Origin: Candidatus Saccharimonadales bacterium
GTDB lineage: Bacteria > Patescibacteriota > Saccharimonadia > Saccharimonadales > Saccharimonadaceae
Direction of reading: 5' to 3'
Length of the DNA stretch: 64,000 nucleotides
Assembly: GCA_035697325.1 (NCBI GenBank)
Contig: DASSDB010000002.1
Span: forward strand, 1 to 64,000
A model generated the notes under the pieces. That model ran no database searches, was not told the DNA's origin, and worked only from the letters and a program-made list of their open reading frames with translations. This document shows, piece by piece, positions 15,901 through 23,945 of the stretch (position 1 is its first letter; every line of letters starts with the position of its first letter). Both the position numbers and the translations under genes were made by a program.

Positions 15901-16815
15901 ATGTATTTAAGCGAACTGATCCTCGATTATATTGAACACCTTGAAGTAGAGGGTGGACGATCTGCTAAGACCGCAGAGAACTATCGTCTCTATTTGGAGC
16001 GCCTGGTTGAATTTACGAATGATATAACTGTAGATAAAATAACATCAGAGGTCTTGAGAAAATATAGATTATGGCTTAACAGATACAAAAATAACAACGA
16101 GGATGAGTTGGCAACAATTACTCAAAGTTACCATCTTATCGCACTGCGAGGGTTCTTGAATTATCTCGCTAAACGTGACATTCCAAGCCTCAGTCCCGAA
16201 AAAGTGGAGCTTCCCAAGATATCGAGAAAGCAGGTCACCTTTCTTCACTTTGACGAGGTAGCCCGTATGCTTGACGCTATCCCTCTTGATGACGAGCAGG
16301 GTTTGCGCGATAGAGCCATTGTTGAGCTTCTTTTCTCTAGCGGCCTCCGTGTATCAGAACTAGTTAACCTCAACCGCGACCATGTAAACACAAGACGCCG
16401 TGAATTTATGGTTCGCGGTAAAGGTCAGAAAGACCGTCCGGTATTTATTGGTGAGACAGCAGCCCTACGAGTTGAAGACTACCTAAAGGCTCGTCTCGAT
16501 AACCTTCCTCCTCTTTTTTTAAGCTACAGCCGCAATAACATATCGGGTACTACTGGCGACTACCGCAGGTTAACCGCTCGTAGTATTCAGCGTATTATCT
16601 CAAAGTATGCACGGCTTGCGGGGATTACGAAACATGTCAGCCCTCATACTATGCGTCACAGTTTCGCGACCGATCTTCTTATGAATGGTGCCGACCTGCG
16701 AAGCGTACAGTCGATGCTTGGCCATAGCAACATTAGCACAACCCAAGCATATACCCACGTTACCGACGAACATCTTCGCGAAGTCTACGAAAAATTCCAT
16801 AGTGACACCGAATAA
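15901..16815 (+). CDS. xerC: Xer-type tyrosine recombinase (chromosome dimer resolution)
   Basis: The 304-residue protein begins MYLSELILDYIEHLEVEGGR, matching the XerC/D core-binding domain; the longer open frame upstream overlaps uppP and is not used. The catalytic residues are Arg150, Lys174, His249, Arg252, His275 and the nucleophile Tyr284 (THV follows). A single Xer enzyme would act at dif together with FtsK, which is also in this window. TATGCT lies 6 nt before the ATG. XerC versus XerD cannot be settled from sequence alone. Confidence 0.9.
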   Translation: MYLSELILDYIEHLEVEGGRSAKTAENYRLYLERLVEFTNDITVDKITSEVLRKYRLWLNRYKNNNEDELATITQSYHLIALRGFLNYLAKRDIPSLSPEKVELPKISRKQVTFLHFDEVARMLDAIPLDDEQGLRDRAIVELLFSSGLRVSELVNLNRDHVNTRRREFMVRGKGQKDRPVFIGETAALRVEDYLKARLDNLPPLFLSYSRNNISGTTGDYRRLTARSIQRIISKYARLAGITKHVSPHTMRHSFATDLLMNGADLRSVQSMLGHSNISTTQAYTHVTDEHLREVYEKFHSDTE

Positions 16816-18003
16816 TTACGGTGTACAGGTACCACCGTTAGAGTAACCATCTTCGGCGTCAGTAACGGTAAAGTTTTTACAAAGATCGCCATTCATATCC
16901 ACCGCGGCTTCAGGATACGTAAAGTCACCTTGTAGCTCAACCCGAGCCTTTACGCGGCGAAAAAGATCATTGGCACGACCAGTTGAGTCGACCTGTGGCT
17001 GTACACGGTTGAAGTAAACGTCGTCCGATCCATTTTTCAACTTGACGCTGACATGCGCGCCATTGTAGAGCGCGGTAAGGCGCAGGAATGCATTGCGATT
17101 TGCCGTATTGCCGTCGATAGGGGTCGGCAACATTATGGTCGCCTTACAAACATACTCTGCGCTTAAGAAATCGTTGTTGCAAAGTACCTGCTGCGGCGTG
17201 CCGGTAGGTGCCTTTCGCGCATCGAGTGCAAAATCCTTATTCGGCACTCCTGTAGCCGATGGATACAAGAAGAGTGTGTTAGCATTGCTTCTATTGCCCG
17301 GCTGGCTATCGTCGAAGTCACTGAGCAAGAAACTTGAACCTGTTTGAATAAGTTGCGTGCGCAGGAGCGGTGGATAGTTTAGCTGCCACTTGCTTCCAAT
17401 TCGTGGAAGGCTCACATCTGCTCCTGTTGTTGGAAATCCAACGACAGTACTATTGGTAGATGCTGAGACGTCGCTTCGACTGAACCAGCTTACCTCTACC
17501 CTGTCGAACGTTCCGACACCGGCAATAGGAACGAGGATCGACTGATTCGTCCCGATTTTATTCGTATAGTCCGCAGTATTGACACCTATTTTGACGCATG
17601 TGTAGGCCTCATCGAGTTTGGCAGCGTTATCCCCTATAGACTGCTGAACGATCGTCTCGTTATTTGTCTGGCCGACAAGTCCAGCTTTTACCAATGCATC
17701 ACAATCTGTCTCATTTTGCCCAGGAGGCGGCGTAAGAGCGCTTGCTATTGCTGCGCAATTAACAGTTGAGGCGGCCGTTCCGTTACGACACGATTCGTCT
17801 AGCACAAGGAGGCGCTTGGCGTCTTCAATACCCGCAAGTGCCGCGTCGTTAGCGCTTTGAGATAGATCGTTCATGGTTGCCTGACGTTGATCTCGAAGCA
17901 TAAGTTGTACAAACCCAACCGTGACGATCGTAAGGAGAAGTGCAGCAAAGATGACCACGAAAAGCGACACCGCTCCCTGCTGGTTCATATGTATTCGTTT
18001 CAT
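16816..18003 (-). CDS. PilX-like minor pilin or pilus assembly protein
   Basis: A 395-residue exported protein with a short basic N-terminus, then QQGAVSLFVVIFAALLLTIV as a single N-terminal membrane helix, in the manner of PilX-type prepilins that lack Glu5. The rest is a low-charge, Ser/Thr/Asn-rich ectodomain with about nine cysteines spread through it. It is the last gene of the pilus locus; its start codon shares one base with the stop of the preceding prepilin gene. It may prime the pilus or be exposed at its tip. Confidence 0.7.
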   Translation of the reverse strand: MKRIHMNQQGAVSLFVVIFAALLLTIVTVGFVQLMLRDQRQATMNDLSQSANDAALAGIEDAKRLLVLDESCRNGTAASTVNCAAIASALTPPPGQNETDCDALVKAGLVGQTNNETIVQQSIGDNAAKLDEAYTCVKIGVNTADYTNKIGTNQSILVPIAGVGTFDRVEVSWFSRSDVSASTNSTVVGFPTTGADVSLPRIGSKWQLNYPPLLRTQLIQTGSSFLLSDFDDSQPGNRSNANTLFLYPSATGVPNKDFALDARKAPTGTPQQVLCNNDFLSAEYVCKATIMLPTPIDGNTANRNAFLRLTALYNGAHVSVKLKNGSDDVYFNRVQPQVDSTGRANDLFRRVKARVELQGDFTYPEAAVDMNGDLCKNFTVTDAEDGYSNGGTCTP

Positions 18004-18707
18004 TACTGACCTCCCGCCGCGTTCCCGGCTCGCGCAATTATATCAAACTGATTCACTGAACAATACGCTTCATCTCCAACTCCTTCAGACGGCGGCTTGC
18101 ACGATGCATCATTGGTCGTCAGTTGTTCTCTATCGTTGGTGCCGATAGTAAATGACAAGGCATAAAGGGATTGGCCTACTCCGGTATCGTCGGCGGTTTT
18201 TTTGATGTCAAAAGCATGGATAACAAGATCTCGATCGCCACTCGAAAGCAAATCACTGCTATCCGCCCTCTTAATTAGCTTCGTAGTATCTTCACACAAA
18301 GCGCTCCCCGGATCAAGAACCTTCGCGAATCGTACAGTACTTCCATCGTCATATTTGTTGAATATATCTGATCCGCTAGCGATCACCTTTCCGTAGTTCC
18401 AGACGTAACTGTAGTTGCCCAAACATAGGCGTCCGCCACCAGGACGCACTACATACTTAGAGGTCGCCGTTGCAGGAGAGCTATCGACCTTCGGCGTTAC
18501 ATCAAATGGAACCGCGTTTGCAATACTCCGCTGAAACTCGTCACTAAGACTTCGACCGGCCTGATTTACCTCACGCAACGTTATTCCTTTATTATAGATA
18601 TTACTCACCTGAATCGTTGTCATCGCTATAGCGATCAGTAATACTGCGATAAATGTCATCGCAAGCATCAGCTCGATAAGGGTGAATCCTTTATTATCGC
18701 GGCTCAT
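18003..18707 (-). CDS. Prepilin-like protein (PilW-type)
   Basis: The type III-type prepilin leader DNKG is followed by FTLIELMLAMTFIAVLLIAI, with Phe at +1 and Glu at +5, as required by the prepilin peptidase and pilus assembly. The 234-residue protein has a Cys-containing ectodomain. It overlaps the neighbouring prepilin gene by 14 nt and the PilX-like gene by 1 nt. It is probably a minor pilin. Confidence 0.85.
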   Translation of the reverse strand: MSRDNKGFTLIELMLAMTFIAVLLIAIAMTTIQVSNIYNKGITLREVNQAGRSLSDEFQRSIANAVPFDVTPKVDSSPATATSKYVVRPGGGRLCLGNYSYVWNYGKVIASGSDIFNKYDDGSTVRFAKVLDPGSALCEDTTKLIKRADSSDLLSSGDRDLVIHAFDIKKTADDTGVGQSLYALSFTIGTNDREQLTTNDASCKPPSEGVGDEAYCSVNQFDIIARAGNAAGGQ

Positions 18708-19320
18708 ACAACCTCACAATCGTCCCTAATGTCACGGGATTCGAGCTCCCAATGGTGTCCCAGCATGCACGAATATGGAAATCAACGAACCCCGGCCCAT
18801 CAACGTTGGTAGATGGAACCGCTTCAACCCACAGACCGTAGGCACTATTGATGCTGGAGTCTGGATTATAAATAATTTGCGCAAATGGCGGAAATGATCC
18901 ACCGGGAGGCGCGGACATTGAAGGAGCACCATTCCACAGCTGAGCCGTACGGGCATTAACAAGGAATGGTTTTTCACCGGGCACTGTAGAAGGACAGGCC
19001 GAACCATTAGTCGCCCCAAAGTCAGAAGCGCCATTCGCACCTTTGCCCGTTGCTTTGTTGGTAAGTTTGGGCCATTCTGCCGCAATGCCCGTAGGCGGCG
19101 TGCCATCCTTTTGATACGACGCAATGTATGCCTGATGGATATATCGGATAGCTTGAGCTTCACTATCGATCTGTTGCCGCACAAGTGTAATTTCAAGCGC
19201 CCGCTGAGCCGACGCCGTTCCCTGATTCATAATAGCCATACTGCCAACTGCTACCATAGCAAATACTGTTACGGCAAAAAGCACCTCTATGATGGTGTCG
19301 CCCCGCTGCTTTAGTCGCAT
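18694..19320 (-). CDS. Prepilin-like protein (PilV-type) with Asp at the +1 position
   Basis: A 208-residue protein starting MRLKQRG followed by DTIIEVLFAVTVFAMVAVGS. Glu5 is kept, but the residue after the cleavage glycine is Asp where most prepilins have Phe or Met. The ectodomain carries two or more cysteines. It overlaps both neighbours, so it is translated with the other minor pilins. Confidence 0.83.
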   Translation of the reverse strand: MRLKQRGDTIIEVLFAVTVFAMVAVGSMAIMNQGTASAQRALEITLVRQQIDSEAQAIRYIHQAYIASYQKDGTPPTGIAAEWPKLTNKATGKGANGASDFGATNGSACPSTVPGEKPFLVNARTAQLWNGAPSMSAPPGGSFPPFAQIIYNPDSSINSAYGLWVEAVPSTNVDGPGFVDFHIRACWDTIGSSNPVTLGTIVRLYEPR

Positions 19321-20048
19321 ACGCTCTCACTTTCGGGAGGAATCAGTACCCCACCCTGGTTGGTTGCATACGCATCGATGCGAACTTCCATACGTCTTCC
19401 CACGAATGAGCCTATGTCCGCGTTAACACATAGATCGCGAGGTTGACTGGTGTTGCTCACTGTCACCATCGCATTCGGATTCGTAGTCGCTCCTTCGGTC
19501 GTGAAAGTGAATAGTGATCCACTCAGAGGAGAGCGAACAATAAGTATGGAGAGCGAAAACGGTTGCGTCGTCTTTTGGCGAACGATCTGTGCGCCCCAAG
19601 AAACATCTTGGGTGACTTGGTCTATCGGCGAGATACTCATGCGATAGTTGGTTGCGATTTCCGCGATATCTCCTGGAAGCACAGCAGCCCCCGGAGTACG
19701 ATATGCGACCACATTTGAAGCCGTTAGCTTCGTCCCCGAGGCATCGACGGTTATCACTCTTCCAATAATGACGCAGTCGCTTGTTCCACGTGGCTGCCCG
19801 CTCGTTACCTCAGTAACAACAGCACCTGTGTCACAGGTCCACCCTGCGGATCGGCTATTATCAACGCTCGTCACTTCACTATATTGATCTTGAATAAAAG
19901 ATTTAAGGCTATTTACACTATCTCGGTACCGTTGCTGCCCGATTGCCACGCCTGACCCTACTAAAATACCTATCGCAAGCAAGCCCGTGACGGACAGGAA
20001 GAGCATTATCTCTATAATTGTAAATCCTGTTTGTGTGTGCTTGCCCAT
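19311..20048 (-). CDS. Prepilin-like protein (minor pilin)
   Basis: A 245-residue protein starting MGKHTQTG followed by FTIIEIMLFLSVTGLLAIGI, a canonical class III prepilin leader with Phe+1 and Glu+5. The ectodomain has conserved-looking cysteines (GWTCDTG, SDCVIIG, DLCVNAD). It lies 31 nt after the prepilin peptidase gene and overlaps the next minor pilin gene by 10 nt. Confidence 0.85.
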   Translation of the reverse strand: MGKHTQTGFTIIEIMLFLSVTGLLAIGILVGSGVAIGQQRYRDSVNSLKSFIQDQYSEVTSVDNSRSAGWTCDTGAVVTEVTSGQPRGTSDCVIIGRVITVDASGTKLTASNVVAYRTPGAAVLPGDIAEIATNYRMSISPIDQVTQDVSWGAQIVRQKTTQPFSLSILIVRSPLSGSLFTFTTEGATTNPNAMVTVSNTSQPRDLCVNADIGSFVGRRMEVRIDAYATNQGGVLIPPESESVCD

Positions 20049-20079
20049 TTGGGCTTCATTATAGCATAAGTAGTTTGGC

Positions 20080-20958
20080 CTAAGCGAATGTCATGAAATA
20101 CCATTGGATGAGACTCGGACCCCAGAGCATGGTAAGTATCGTGCCAAGGATAAGCAAGGGTCCGAACGGAATACGCGAGGTACGTTTTATCTTGCCCGTA
20201 AACATTCCCGGCAAGACGATGAGGCAGCCAATAAGATTTGCCGCAAACAGGGCCAGAAAAGCCAGTTGCCATTGCCCGAGCAGAAGAGCCAGTCCTAAGC
20301 CCAGCTTTACATCTCCAAATCCAACCCAAGCCCCTTTTGAGGCAACCCATAATACAAAATAGAGCCCGCTCAAAATAGCCACCGAGAGACAGAGACTGAG
20401 CAGTGCAGCTGGAATATCATGTTTGGACATAATACCTAAAAGGGCAACTACTCCGGCTACGGTTATAAATGGAAAAACGATTCGATTCGGAAGCAGATAC
20501 CACTTCGTGTCATAAGCAAAAAGCGTTACAAGTAAGACACCAGCCGCAAGCCAAAGCAAGAAATGGACTATTTCGAATGGATCGTGAAGTGTAATCGGCC
20601 AGAACGCATAGGACACCACAAAAAAGGCAGCCATCCCCAATTCCATAAGAGGTTCAAATATTCCGATCGGTTTATGACAGTACCGGCATCTCCCTCCTGT
20701 GCTTACCCAGCTCACGAGTGGCAGTAAATCATACCAAGCAAGTTCGTGACCACAGTGTAAACACCTGGAACGATCTTGAAGCCCCGTCGTCTCACGAAGA
20801 GGCACGAGCTTTTCGTATTCTTTTTTATTCACCTTCTCGCCAGCCGCTTTATCCTCAACAAGCTGGCGTGCTCGGAGGCGCCATACGAGCGCCCCTGAAT
20901 AACTCCCCATAATAAGGCCGATAACGACAAGTAGCGTATAGACAAGTGGCTGATCCAT
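20080..20958 (-). CDS. pilD: Prepilin peptidase (leader peptidase and methyltransferase)
   Basis: Cleaves and N-methylates the prepilins encoded on both sides. The start at 20958 (MDQPLVYT) is chosen because it opens the first membrane segment; a longer frame starts at 21000. The cytoplasmic loop has the zinc tetracysteine set Cys66, Cys69, Cys91, Cys94. The aspartic peptidase residues are Asp150 (FAYDTKWYLLPNRI) and Asp216 in GFGDVKLG. TATGAT ends 7 nt before the ATG, so this gene may have its own leaderless promoter inside the pilus locus. Confidence 0.93.
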   Translation of the reverse strand: MDQPLVYTLLVVIGLIMGSYSGALVWRLRARQLVEDKAAGEKVNKKEYEKLVPLRETTGLQDRSRCLHCGHELAWYDLLPLVSWVSTGGRCRYCHKPIGIFEPLMELGMAAFFVVSYAFWPITLHDPFEIVHFLLWLAAGVLLVTLFAYDTKWYLLPNRIVFPFITVAGVVALLGIMSKHDIPAALLSLCLSVAILSGLYFVLWVASKGAWVGFGDVKLGLGLALLLGQWQLAFLALFAANLIGCLIVLPGMFTGKIKRTSRIPFGPLLILGTILTMLWGPSLIQWYFMTFA

Positions 20959-21049
20959 AAGCACTATCATACATGAGATACTCGTGCTATGCGAGTTCAC
21001 TTCTAAATATCGTACAGATACTAAGCTTCGTGGTTTTTAGATAATAAAC

Positions 21050-21080
21050 AAATCCCGCTACTCATTAGCGGGATTTTGTA
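21050..21080 (-). terminator. Terminator after the major pilin gene
   Basis: AATCCCGCTA (21051-21060) pairs with TAGCGGGATT (21066-21075), with T-rich sequence on both sides. It separates the pilin gene from pilD and the minor pilins, which would let the pilin be made in excess. Confidence 0.85.
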
Positions 21081-21093
21081 TTATTTTTCCAGA

Positions 21094-21561
21094 CTAGTTG
21101 TTTTCGCAGGCGATACCACCACCTTCAAGTTTAATTCGAAGAGCAACTTTACGAGTGCCTGCATCTGAAAGCCCCTCACCATTACATGTTTTATTGGTTG
21201 CTACAGTAATCACTGCGGTGTCTGTGCCAAACGTTGGATCGGCTGTTGTCACATTGAAGGTATAGTCACCTCGGCTCGGATCGGCAAACGAATCGCCTCC
21301 TGCTCGAAGATATGTCGTTGCAAAACTATTCCAGGCAGCATTGTTTTCAGCTGGTAGTGCATTTCGGTTATTCGACTGGTAATCGTTTACCTTTGTTAGT
21401 GCACGGCTCAGATCTTGCTTTCGCTGTGTGTCACGCTGACTTCGCTGAAGTGCCGGGAGTGCAATGAAGACCATCAAAAAGATCAGTCCAGCAATGGCGA
21501 GCACCAAAACCACCTCGATAATGGTGAAGCCTTTTTCTTTATTTTTTTGTTGTACGTTCAT
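21094..21561 (-). CDS. pilA: Type IV pilin, probably the major subunit
   Basis: A 155-residue prepilin: NKEKG followed by FTIIEVVLVLAIAGLIFLMV, with Phe+1 and Glu+5. The size, a C-terminal pair of cysteines (TCNGEG and GIACENN) that can form the D-loop disulfide, and its own promoter and terminator point to the major pilin. The leader has AAAGGTGG about 10 nt before the ATG. It lies between pilC and pilD. Confidence 0.88.
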   Translation of the reverse strand: MNVQQKNKEKGFTIIEVVLVLAIAGLIFLMVFIALPALQRSQRDTQRKQDLSRALTKVNDYQSNNRNALPAENNAAWNSFATTYLRAGGDSFADPSRGDYTFNVTTADPTFGTDTAVITVATNKTCNGEGLSDAGTRKVALRIKLEGGGIACENN

Positions 21562-21618
21562 AAAATCTTTTCCACCTTTCTATGAACCGTTTATACCTTG
21601 CGTAAAACGCTTACGTTT

Positions 21619-21647
21619 ATAGTACTCTACCTGTGCTGGCTTGTCTA
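21619..21647 (-). promoter_or_regulatory. Promoter of the major pilin gene
   Basis: On the minus strand TAGACA (21642-21647), a 17-bp spacer and TACTAT (21619-21624). The roughly 50-nt leader holds a small inverted repeat (CGTAA and TTACG). Confidence 0.6.
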
Positions 21648-22856
21648 TACGTTAATGCCGTTCACGAGGCTGTAGATAGGCAAAAGGATGGCGCCTACCA
21701 TACCTCCAGCCACAACCGCAAGGATAACCATGAGAATCGGCTCAATTGCTGTTGAGATGGCCTTGATCTCCTCATCGAGCTCGTCTTCATATACTTGTGC
21801 GGTCTTCCCCATCATACTGTCGATCTGGCCGGATTGTTCACCGATCTTGATCATCTGAGGGACAAGAGGAAGAATATAATCTTCAGGTTGCAAAGCGGCA
21901 GAAAGTGATTTTCCCCCTTTTACTTTCTCGGCTGCACGATCGATACTCTTTGCGACAACAACGTTATTGACCGCTCCGCTACTAATACGAAGCATGTCGA
22001 GCATCGCGACACCGGTGGCAAGAAGGGTCTGGCCAGTGCGCGCGAATCGGGCCATGTAAAGCTTACGAAACATCGGGCCGAAAAGAGGCACATTGAGTTT
22101 AAGTGTATCTTTGAATTTAATCCCGTCCTCTGTTTTAAGGTATTGTACAAGAAAGTAAACTCCTACCCCGACGATAATAATAATGAGCCACCAAAACCTG
22201 GCGCTAAAATCAGCGACTGATACCATAACCTGCGTAAGAAATGGTAGCTCTTTTTTAAGGTCATGGTAGAGCTTCTCTACCTGAGGTACCACGGTAAAGA
22301 GCATGAACGCCATGACACCGAAGATAACGACAAGCACGATCACCGGATATGTGAGAGCTCCGCGAATTTTACTGAGAGTCGCGGCATCTTTTTCTTGCTG
22401 TGCCGCAATGCGAATTAGGGCATCATCGAGCGTACCGGAGGCCTCACCCGCGGAGATGAGCGCCAGGAACACCTTATCAAAGACCTCAGTATGCTGAGCA
22501 AACGCATCGGAAAGTGATTTCCCCCCCTCAACAGCAGCGATGATGTCCTCTATTACCCCTTGGAGTCGCTTATTTTCAGTTTGCTCCAGAACGGTATGAA
22601 GACTTTGCGTAAGCGGTAACCCGGCTCCGATAAGCGTGGCAAGCTGGCGCGTAAATACGATTTTATCCTTCGCTGTAATCCGCCCGGTGAGGCGCGAAAG
22701 GAATGTTCCCTCTTCGTTAACTTCAGAGATATTAAGCGGCGTAAACCCTTGGGTAATAAGCAGTTTCGCCGCCGCGTTTTCAGAATCCGCCTGGACGGTT
22801 GCTTTGACGATTTTGTTCGTCGAGGTGTCGCGCGCTTCGTAATTAAATTTTTTCAT
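21645..22856 (-). CDS. pilC: Type IV pilus inner-membrane platform protein
   Basis: A 403-residue member of the PilC/GspF family. Two T2SSF domains are visible (RQLATLIGAGLPLTQSLHTV in the first, and ARTGQTLLATGVAMLDMLRI in the second), each followed by hydrophobic helices. The protein anchors the PilB and PilT motors in the membrane. It lies 3 nt after pilT in the same transcript. Confidence 0.95.
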   Translation of the reverse strand: MKKFNYEARDTSTNKIVKATVQADSENAAAKLLITQGFTPLNISEVNEEGTFLSRLTGRITAKDKIVFTRQLATLIGAGLPLTQSLHTVLEQTENKRLQGVIEDIIAAVEGGKSLSDAFAQHTEVFDKVFLALISAGEASGTLDDALIRIAAQQEKDAATLSKIRGALTYPVIVLVVIFGVMAFMLFTVVPQVEKLYHDLKKELPFLTQVMVSVADFSARFWWLIIIIVGVGVYFLVQYLKTEDGIKFKDTLKLNVPLFGPMFRKLYMARFARTGQTLLATGVAMLDMLRISSGAVNNVVVAKSIDRAAEKVKGGKSLSAALQPEDYILPLVPQMIKIGEQSGQIDSMMGKTAQVYEDELDEEIKAISTAIEPILMVILAVVAGGMVGAILLPIYSLVNGINV

Positions 22857-22859
22857 CCA

Positions 22860-23930
22860 CTAGCCTCGCATCAAGCGTTCGAACTCCGTTAAATCAACAG
22901 CAAAGTCACGTGCATCATCGTAAGTAACCGTTCCGTTTTGGATAAGACTGACGAGTGTACGGTCCATCGTTTGCATACCCTGGTCAGCACCGGTCTGGAT
23001 GACAGCATCAAGCTGATGCGATTTGCCTTCACGAATAATGTTGCGCACTGCGGGGTTGGCAATAAGCACTTCGGCTGCGGCCACACGACCGCCACCAATG
23101 GCCGGCACGAGACGCTGTGAACAGATAGCCATAAGGATATTGGAAAGCTGAGCCCGAATTTGCGGCTGTTGGTGCGGCGGGAATACATCAATCATACGGT
23201 CGATACTCTGAGCCGCACTGTTGGTGTGGAGTGTCGCAAATACCAAGTGACCTGTTTCAGCGATAGTAATAGCTGCTGAGATGGTTTCGAGGTCACGCAT
23301 CTCACCAATCAACACGACATCCGGGTCCTGACGGAGGCTGGAACGAAGCGCCGCAGAGAAGCTGTAGGTGTCGTAGTGAACTTCACGCTGTACCACCACT
23401 GATTTCTTTGACTTATGAGTAAACTCGATCGGATCCTCAATTGTAATAATATGATCAGCACGTTCGCTGTTGATCTTATCGACAAGCGCCGCAAGCGTCG
23501 TTGATTTACCCGAACCGGTTGGCCCAGTTACAAGCACCAATCCGCGCGGGTAATCCGCGAAGCTCATTACCACTGGCGGCATACCGAGCTCCGTCACTGA
23601 CTTGATCTCATTTGGAATAAGGCGAAGCGCCGCAGCAAGGTTACCGCGTTCATGGAAGGCATTGACGCGAAAACGACCAAGCGTGCCGAAGGCAAAACTG
23701 AAATCAAATTCTTTATCTTTAAGAAGGATTTGCTGCTGGTCTTGATCAAGGATTGCAAAGATAAGTCCCTCTACGGCCGGCTCATCGAGCGGCCCATAAC
23801 CCGGAATCGGCGAAAGGCTACCGTCAACACGGAGCATGGGTGGCAACCCAACTTGTAAGTGGAGATCCGAGGCACGCTTTTTAATTACTTCTTCTAGTAA
23901 TACCTCTATACGTAATTCTTGACTATTCAT
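22860..23930 (-). CDS. pilT: Pilus retraction ATPase
   Basis: A 356-residue hexameric AAA-type motor that drives pilus disassembly and twitching. The Walker A motif GPTGSGKST is at residues 136-144. The Walker B region is VVLIGEMRDLETI, followed by the His box GHLVFATLHTNSA. The PilT-specific C-terminal motif AIRNLIRE appears as AVRNIIREGKSHQ. Its presence means the pilus can probably retract. It sits between pilB and pilC. Confidence 0.95.
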   Translation of the reverse strand: MNSQELRIEVLLEEVIKKRASDLHLQVGLPPMLRVDGSLSPIPGYGPLDEPAVEGLIFAILDQDQQQILLKDKEFDFSFAFGTLGRFRVNAFHERGNLAAALRLIPNEIKSVTELGMPPVVMSFADYPRGLVLVTGPTGSGKSTTLAALVDKINSERADHIITIEDPIEFTHKSKKSVVVQREVHYDTYSFSAALRSSLRQDPDVVLIGEMRDLETISAAITIAETGHLVFATLHTNSAAQSIDRMIDVFPPHQQPQIRAQLSNILMAICSQRLVPAIGGGRVAAAEVLIANPAVRNIIREGKSHQLDAVIQTGADQGMQTMDRTLVSLIQNGTVTYDDARDFAVDLTEFERLMRG

Positions 23931-23945
23931 TTTTCTCCACCCTTC

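Noticed and set aside
16056-16815. The Xer recombinase as part of an integrative element
   Set aside because: It resembles housekeeping XerC/D in length and motifs, no attachment repeats or cargo genes flank it, and FtsK is encoded nearby.
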